10,148 nucleotides of DNA from Bacillota bacterium. GTDB taxonomy: Bacteria; Bacillota_E; Sulfobacillia; Sulfobacillales; Sulfobacillaceae. The DNA is taken from assembly GCA_021820165.1 (NCBI GenBank), contig JAKADW010000049.1:1-10148 (forward strand), given 5' to 3'. Positions 5,684 to 10,148 of the stretch are shown piece after piece. Position numbers and translations under genes: made by a program. The notes beneath the pieces were generated by a model. The model was not told where the DNA came from. It saw only the letters and a program-made list of their open reading frames with translations, and did not search any database. Numbering within the stretch: position 1 is the first letter of the stretch; the number at the start of each line of letters is the position of its first letter.

Positions 5684-6967
5684 ATGATTCGAAGTGCGCA
5701 TTTAATTGCTGTCGGCGATGAAGTCTTGGCGGGCGAGACGGTCAATACTAACGGCGCCTGGATGGCTCAGTTTTTGATGACCTTTGGGATTCGCCCGATT
5801 TTCCAGTGTATCGTGCCGGACAGTCAAGCGGCGATTTCCTCGGCCGTGCTGACGGGCCTTAGCCAGGTCGACTTGGTGGTCGTGATGGGCGGTCTTGGAC
5901 CGACTGCTGACGACCGCACCGTGGATGCGGTGGGTGCTGCCTTGGGTGTCCCGGTCCAGGTTGATGAGGCACTCTTAGACCGCATTCGGTCTCGGCATAG
6001 TCGCACCACCGGCTGGGAAGCGTCGGCCCGACGACAAGCGCGCGTCCTCGCAGGATCGGATATTTGGATCAACCCACGCGGTCAGGCCCCCGGCCAGTTG
6101 GTGGCGTTTCGCGACCGGTGGGTGGTCCTCTTGCCCGGGCCGCCGCGAGAACTCCAAGGAATTGCGGAGAGCGCTATGCGGCCGTGGCTTCAGGATCAGA
6201 GCACCGGCCAGATTCACCGGGATACCTTTTCGGTTTTCGATTTAGGCGAATCCGTGGTTGCGTCGCATCTCGGTCCTCTGTTAAGTGGGCAACACCCGAA
6301 ATCCGGTATCTATGCCCAACCGGGACGAGTCGATGTGCGCATAGACACGGATGACAGCCCCATGGGCCGCGTATTACGTCAACGAAGCCGGGCCGCCGTC
6401 TTAGCTAGCATTCCGGCCCCCATCTATGAACTGGGATCGTGGTCCAGGGAATCCTTTTTGCTGGAATGGTTGGCTCGGCGAAACATGACGCTCGGGGCCA
6501 TGGAATCGCTAACCGGGGGCGAGATCATGGCCACATTGGTCCAGATACCGGGGGCTTCACGGGCCCTTAAAGGTGGGGTCGTCGCCTACACGGATGCGAT
6601 CAAGACGAAGTTCGGCGTAGCGGAGGCGATTTTAACGGAACAGGGCGCCGTTAGTGAAGCCTGTGCTCGGGCTATGGCGGTCAGCATTCGCGACGCGTTC
6701 GAGGTGGATATCGGGGTGAGTTCGACCGGCTATGCCGGTCCCGATGGAGGAAACGCGGAAAACCCCGTCGGCACCTTCTATGTGGCGGCCGCGTCAACAT
6801 CGGGGATCGTGGTCCGTCGTCGCCACACCCCTTTGGATCGCCAAGCCGTTCGGCGGGTGGCGGTGCAAACGGCACTTTCGGCCGTATGGGAACTTTTGAA
6901 GTTGCCCACGCTATTGCAAAACCGGGAAGACCCGGAGATTTCAGGACTTGCACAAAATACCTTTTGA
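5684..6967 (+). CDS. cinA: CinA: COG1058-type domain plus nicotinamide-nucleotide amidase domain
   Basis: CinA proteins join an N-terminal molybdopterin-binding-like domain, with ADP-ribose or NMN-pyrophosphate hydrolase activity in studied members, to a C-terminal PncC-type amidase that recycles nicotinamide mononucleotide. The gene is often found beside recA. Here 427 residues are normal full length. N-terminal motifs: GDEVLAGETVNTNG (11-24), GGLGPTADDRT (69-79) and LLPGPPRE (149-156). C-terminal motifs: ESLTGG (274-279, with the likely catalytic Ser275), PGAS (289-292), GGVVAYTDAIKTKFGV (297-312), GAVSE (321-325) and TGYAGPDGG (348-356). Small departures from the usual sequence are Met for Ala just before ESLTGG, Tyr for Ile in TGIAG, and ENPVGT where KPVGT is usual. 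The ATG has GGAAAGGT (5669-5676) seven bases upstream. Its stop codon lies inside the ribosome binding site of the helicase gene. Confidence 0.92.
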   Translation: MIRSAHLIAVGDEVLAGETVNTNGAWMAQFLMTFGIRPIFQCIVPDSQAAISSAVLTGLSQVDLVVVMGGLGPTADDRTVDAVGAALGVPVQVDEALLDRIRSRHSRTTGWEASARRQARVLAGSDIWINPRGQAPGQLVAFRDRWVVLLPGPPRELQGIAESAMRPWLQDQSTGQIHRDTFSVFDLGESVVASHLGPLLSGQHPKSGIYAQPGRVDVRIDTDDSPMGRVLRQRSRAAVLASIPAPIYELGSWSRESFLLEWLARRNMTLGAMESLTGGEIMATLVQIPGASRALKGGVVAYTDAIKTKFGVAEAILTEQGAVSEACARAMAVSIRDAFEVDIGVSSTGYAGPDGGNAENPVGTFYVAAASTSGIVVRRRHTPLDRQAVRRVAVQTALSAVWELLKLPTLLQNREDPEISGLAQNTF

Positions 6968-6977
6968 GGAGTTACCT

Positions 6978-8561
6978 ATGACTGAAAACGAAACCATTAC
7001 CACTTTTGAGACCATGGGCCTATCACCGTCTGTATTAAAGGCGGTTCAAAGTATGGGATTTGAGGAGCCCTCTCCCATTCAAAAACGCACCATCCCACTC
7101 ATTTTGGAGGGCCGTGACCTCATCGGTCAGGCTCAGACCGGTACCGGCAAAACCGCGGCCTTCGGTGTGCCGATTGTTGAACGTCTGGACCACCGTTCCA
7201 AGCGGGTACAGGCGCTGGTGCTGGCGCCCACCCGTGAGCTCGCGATCCAGGTCTCTGAAGAAATCACCAAGATTGGCAAGTTTGCGGGCGTCAAAGTCGT
7301 GCCGATTTATGGCGGTCAATCATATGATCGGCAGATTCGGGCCTTGGAGCATGGCGCCCAAGTCGTGATCGGGACACCTGGGCGCGTGATGGACCATATC
7401 CGTCGCGGCACCTTAAAGCTCGATCACGTCAAGATGATGGTGCTGGATGAGGCCGATGAGATGCTGGACATGGGCTTCATTGAAGACGTGGAGTTTATCC
7501 TGCAGAATGTGCCCGAAGAGCGGCAGACTTTGCTCTTTTCGGCGACCGTTCCCGACCCCATTGCGAAGCTCTCGCGCCGGTATCTCAAAGACCCTGTTCA
7601 CGTCAACATTAGTCCAGAACGGCTTACGGTCCCCCTCATCGACCAGGTGTTCTATGAGGTCAGAGAGTATGAAAAGTTAGACGCGCTCACTCGTATTCTG
7701 GACATGGAAGGGGCCGAGCGGACCATTATTTTCTGCCGGACCAAAAAACGCGTGGATGAACTCACGGAGGGTCTCCAAGCCCGTGGCTATACGGCTGAGG
7801 CCATTCACGGGGACTTAAACCAGGTGCAAAGAAACCGGGTAATGAAGCGATTCAAGGACGGTGGCAGCGAAATTTTGGTAGCCACCGATGTGGCGGCTCG
7901 CGGTCTTGACATTGAGCACGTCAGCCACGTGATCAATTATGATTTGCCCCAAGATACCGAGAGTTATGTTCACCGCATTGGCCGCACCGGACGGGCTGGG
8001 CGGTCGGGCACGGCCATCTCGCTTATCCATCCCAAGGAATTCCGCCAGCTTCGGCAGATGGAACGCGTGCTTCACATGCGGCTTCAACGCCGCCCCTTAC
8101 CGACCATGGCCGACGTGGCTGAAAAGCAACGGGAAGCCTTGAAACATCGGCTGGCCGACGAGATCCAACGCGGCGTGTTGCCGGCCTACCAAGAGTTGGT
8201 CATGCAGTTGGCGGAAGAATACGATTCCGTGGATATCGCCGCCGCTGCCGTGCGCCTGATGGTGGACAAAGGACGAGATGCTGGCCCGGATCAGGAGTTT
8301 GGGGAAACCGGCGCTGAGCCGGGAATGGTGCGGATGTTCTTGAACCTGGGGCGAATGGATCGGGTGACGCCGGCCGATATTGTGCGAGGGTTGGCTGAGG
8401 GTGCCGGGATTCAAGGGAGTGTCATTGGACTTATCGACATTTATGATCGCTTTACCTTTGTCGAAATGCCCAAGGACGCCGTGAACAAGGTCCTGCAAAA
8501 TGTCGGGTCAATCGTGATCCGCGGTAAGAGTGTGAATTTGGAGCCAGCGCGCCCGCGTTAG
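6978..8561 (+). CDS. cshA: DEAD-box ATP-dependent RNA helicase with DbpA-type RNA-binding domain (CshA/DeaD family)
   Basis: It unwinds RNA duplexes in ribosome assembly, RNA decay and cold adaptation. The ATG at 6978 is chosen because GAGGAG (6966-6971) is six bases upstream; the longer frame from a TTG at 6948 has no such site. The 527 residues contain the Q motif PSPIQ (31-35), Walker A AQTGTGKT (52-59), PTREL (84-88), TPGR (133-136), DEAD (157-160), SAT (188-190), ARGLD (307-311) and HRIGRTGR (332-339). A helical region (about 365-445) resembles the CshA dimerisation segment. The last 75 or so residues (from MVRMFLNLGRMDRV) are a DbpA/CsdA RNA-recognition fold. There is no arginine/glycine-rich tail; the protein ends at the domain. 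It starts ten bases after cinA and is followed by recA after 61 bases with no terminator, so it is probably co-transcribed with both. Confidence 0.93.
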   Translation: MTENETITTFETMGLSPSVLKAVQSMGFEEPSPIQKRTIPLILEGRDLIGQAQTGTGKTAAFGVPIVERLDHRSKRVQALVLAPTRELAIQVSEEITKIGKFAGVKVVPIYGGQSYDRQIRALEHGAQVVIGTPGRVMDHIRRGTLKLDHVKMMVLDEADEMLDMGFIEDVEFILQNVPEERQTLLFSATVPDPIAKLSRRYLKDPVHVNISPERLTVPLIDQVFYEVREYEKLDALTRILDMEGAERTIIFCRTKKRVDELTEGLQARGYTAEAIHGDLNQVQRNRVMKRFKDGGSEILVATDVAARGLDIEHVSHVINYDLPQDTESYVHRIGRTGRAGRSGTAISLIHPKEFRQLRQMERVLHMRLQRRPLPTMADVAEKQREALKHRLADEIQRGVLPAYQELVMQLAEEYDSVDIAAAAVRLMVDKGRDAGPDQEFGETGAEPGMVRMFLNLGRMDRVTPADIVRGLAEGAGIQGSVIGLIDIYDRFTFVEMPKDAVNKVLQNVGSIVIRGKSVNLEPARPR

Positions 8562-8622
8562 CAGGAGAATGGACCCCAGAGGCGAATTTCTGGCTTGAGG
8601 TTAGATGGGGGAGGATACATGA

Positions 8623-9657
8623 ATGGCGATGGATCGGGACAAGGCGCTGGACCTCGCTCTAGCGCAGATTGAAAAGCAATTCGGCAAGGGCTCCATTATG
8701 CGCCTGGGGCAAGAGTCAACGCGCGCAGCGATTGAGGTGGTGTCGACTGGGTGTTTAACCTTGGACCTCGCCATGGGCGTGGGGGGCTTGCCTCGCGGCC
8801 GGGTTGTAGAAATCTACGGACAAGAGTCCTCGGGTAAGACCACGGTAGCCCTGCATGCCATTGCTGAGGCGCAAAAGGCGGGAGGCGTGGCGGCCTTCAT
8901 TGATGTTGAACACGCCTTGGATCCGTCCTATGCTTCCAAGTTGGGGGTGAATTTGGACGACCTCTTGATTTCCCAGCCAGATACCGGGGAACAGGCGTTG
9001 GAAATCGCGGAGGCCCTGGTGCGGTCGGGAGCCGTTGACATTATCGTCGTCGACTCCGTCGCAGCGTTGGTGCCGCGAGCTGAAATCGAAGGGGAAATGG
9101 GCGACGCGCACGTCGGGTTGCAAGCGCGTCTTATGTCCCAGGCCTTACGGAAATTGACCGGAGCCATTTCCAAGTCGCGCACCGTCGCTGTCTTCATCAA
9201 CCAACTCCGGGAAAAAGTCGGCGTCATGTTTGGCAACCCGGAGACAACCCCGGGCGGTCGCGCGTTAAAGTTCTATTCCTCGATTCGCCTGGAAGTGCGG
9301 CGGATCGATTCCTTGAAACAGGGCAACGAAGTGGTGGGTAATCGCACACGGGTCAAAGTGGTCAAAAATAAAGTAGCACCACCATTCAAACAGGCCGAAT
9401 TTGACATCCTCTACGGGGAAGGCATCTCGCGTGAGGGTAGCATTTTAGACTTAGCCGTGGACCTAGGCATGGTCCAAAAAAGTGGAGCCTGGTATGCCTA
9501 TGGAGATATTCGACTCGGACAAGGCCGCGAAAATACCCGCGACTACCTGAAGGCCAATCCTGAAATTGCCGAAGAGTTGGACCGCCGCATTCGCTTGACC
9601 GTCCAAGGAAAACCGGAGCCAGAAGCAGCTGCTGAATCCACACTCGATGCCGAATGA
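8623..9657 (+). CDS. recA: Recombinase RecA
   Basis: RecA forms ATP-bound filaments on single-stranded DNA, drives strand exchange and triggers LexA self-cleavage. Its 344 residues are full length. Visible features: the typical N-terminal helix ([23 protein letters not shown]), Walker [10 protein letters not shown] (66-74), Walker [11 protein letters not shown] (140-149, Asp144), the filament-contact region from about 160, DNA-binding loop L2 with [20 protein letters not shown] (193-212), and an acidic C-terminal tail. Three ATGs are close together (8619 out of frame, 8623, 8629); GGAGG (8610-8614) gives eight bases to 8623, the best fit. I see no GAAC-N4-GTTC LexA box in the 61-base gap and no promoter there, only a 5-base inverted repeat (8576-8580 with 8589-8593), so expression probably depends on an upstream promoter. 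Its last 11 bases overlap recX. Confidence 0.98.
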   Translation: MAMDRDKALDLALAQIEKQFGKGSIMRLGQESTRAAIEVVSTGCLTLDLAMGVGGLPRGRVVEIYGQESSGKTTVALHAIAEAQKAGGVAAFIDVEHALDPSYASKLGVNLDDLLISQPDTGEQALEIAEALVRSGAVDIIVVDSVAALVPRAEIEGEMGDAHVGLQARLMSQALRKLTGAISKSRTVAVFINQLREKVGVMFGNPETTPGGRALKFYSSIRLEVRRIDSLKQGNEVVGNRTRVKVVKNKVAPPFKQAEFDILYGEGISREGSILDLAVDLGMVQKSGAWYAYGDIRLGQGRENTRDYLKANPEIAEELDRRIRLTVQGKPEPEAAAESTLDAE

Positions 9658-10111
9658 GGCGAAGTCTCAAGCGCTCCGCTGGCTTTCCCAGCGGAGTTTG
9701 AGTGTGCGTGAACTGTCCTTAAAGCTAGCAGGCCATGGCTTCGATACCGAGTCCATTCAGAATCTTATCGAAGAGCTAAGGGCTCTAGGGTTTCTCAACG
9801 ACCGCCGCCTAGCTGAAGAGGTCGTGCGGCGAGCGCTCGCGCATCATGAGGGACCGCTGCGGGTGAGGCAGCGGCTCATGGCGCGCGCATTGGAGCGAGA
9901 CGTCATTTCCGACGCCATGGCCTCCCTTCAAGAGACCGCTGACTGGCAAACAATTGCCGAACGGCTGGGACAGCGGTACGATAGAGATAACCCGCGGGAT
10001 CGGGCGCGGCTCATGCGCCGATTGGCCCGGGAGGGATTTCCTACCCCGGTGATCCGCCGCCTTGTTGATAAGGAAGGGAGGGATGACGTGAGTGGCGCTG
10101 ACGATTATTGA
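9647..10111 (+). CDS. recX: RecA regulator RecX
   Basis: RecX binds in the groove of the RecA filament and generally limits its extension and activity. The 154 residues show the three-helix repeats of the family: [17 protein letters not shown] (17-33), [20 protein letters not shown] (43-62, with the G-F-L-N-D signature), [14 protein letters not shown] (69-82) and [19 protein letters not shown] (121-139). The ATG lies inside the end of recA and has no good Shine-Dalgarno site of its own, so translation is probably coupled to recA, which would keep RecX well below RecA levels. The final 20 bases overlap the start of the ferredoxin gene in another frame. The length is at the low end for RecX but no motif is missing. 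Confidence 0.92.
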   Translation: MPNEAKSQALRWLSQRSLSVRELSLKLAGHGFDTESIQNLIEELRALGFLNDRRLAEEVVRRALAHHEGPLRVRQRLMARALERDVISDAMASLQETADWQTIAERLGQRYDRDNPRDRARLMRRLAREGFPTPVIRRLVDKEGRDDVSGADDY

Positions 10112-10148
10112 TGATTGCATCGCCTGTGGTGCCTGTGAGCCGGAATGC
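10092..10148 (+). CDS. [4Fe-4S] ferredoxin, start only (cut by window edge)
   Basis: The visible 19 residues, starting at GTG 10092, read [19 protein letters not shown]. This is the first cluster-binding motif C-x2-C-x2-C-x3-C of a small bacterial-type ferredoxin, and MALTI-DDC with ACEPEC is typical of the 2[4Fe-4S] or YfhL-like group. Such proteins carry electrons in the cytoplasm. An in-frame TGA at 10089 rules out an earlier start. GGAGG (10077-10081) lies ten bases upstream, inside recX, so the gene continues the recA-recX transcript with a 20-base overlap. The second cluster and the length cannot be seen. Confidence 0.85.
   Translation, partial: MALTIIDDCIACGACEPEC

Noticed and set aside
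8097..8498. Antisense open frame of 133 codons under the helicase C-terminal region
   Set aside because: The opposite strand encodes the conserved dimerisation and RNA-binding domains without a break; the antisense product resembles no family and has no start signals.
1..10148. Mobile element, CRISPR array, tRNA, rRNA, riboswitch or phage system
   Set aside because: No repeat arrays, terminal inverted repeats, transposase or integrase motifs or recognisable structured RNA were seen; gaps between genes are too short for most of these.

Overview
The window looks like the chromosome of a moderately GC-rich, spore-forming Firmicute (Bacillota). Four things point there: a PdaB-type polysaccharide deacetylase, strong purine-rich Shine-Dalgarno sites (GAGGAGG, AGGAGGTG, AAAGGAGGT), frequent GTG starts, and the gene set rimO-pgsA-cinA-recA-recX, an arrangement I know from Clostridia-like genomes. 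The impression is of a deep, perhaps Sulfobacillus-like lineage, but that name is inference only. No rRNA, tRNA, CRISPR array, insertion sequence or phage gene is visible, and coding is very dense, with no gene-free stretch longer than about 180 bases.

Layout. (1) Bases 1-688, minus strand: a PdaB-like membrane-anchored deacetylase, cut by the left edge. (2) Bases 848-2673, plus strand: rimO (ribosomal protein S12 methylthiotransferase) and pgsA (phosphatidylglycerophosphate synthase) overlap by 4 bases and end at a perfect GAAA-loop hairpin. (3) Bases 2784-4764, plus strand, behind their own extended -10 promoter: an unrecognised single-pass membrane protein and an overlapping FtsH-type AAA+ zinc protease that lacks the usual extracytoplasmic domain. 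(4) Bases 4808-5506, minus strand: a GNAT acyltransferase, separated from the FtsH gene by a shared convergent terminator. (5) Bases 5684 to the right edge, plus strand: cinA, a CshA/DeaD-type DEAD-box RNA helicase, recA, recX and the start of a [4Fe-4S] ferredoxin gene, in a tight run with gaps of 10 and 61 bases and then overlaps of 11 and 20 bases.

How they fit. The cinA-to-recX run couples nucleotide-damage clean-up (CinA), RNA remodelling (helicase), recombination (RecA) and its modulator (RecX). The helicase between cinA and recA is the unusual member. RimO and PgsA are housekeeping. The most interesting unit is the two-gene block 2784-4764: the protease is complete in every catalytic motif, but its N-terminus is only a short transmembrane hairpin, while the gene translationally coupled upstream encodes a membrane anchor plus an outside domain. 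A two-subunit membrane protease, with the missing domain supplied in trans or the small protein acting as adaptor, is a testable inference.

Several starts were moved from the longest possible reading frame to the codon with a correctly spaced Shine-Dalgarno site (rimO, ftsH-like, helicase). The GNAT gene is the exception: its very strong site does not fit any standard start codon.
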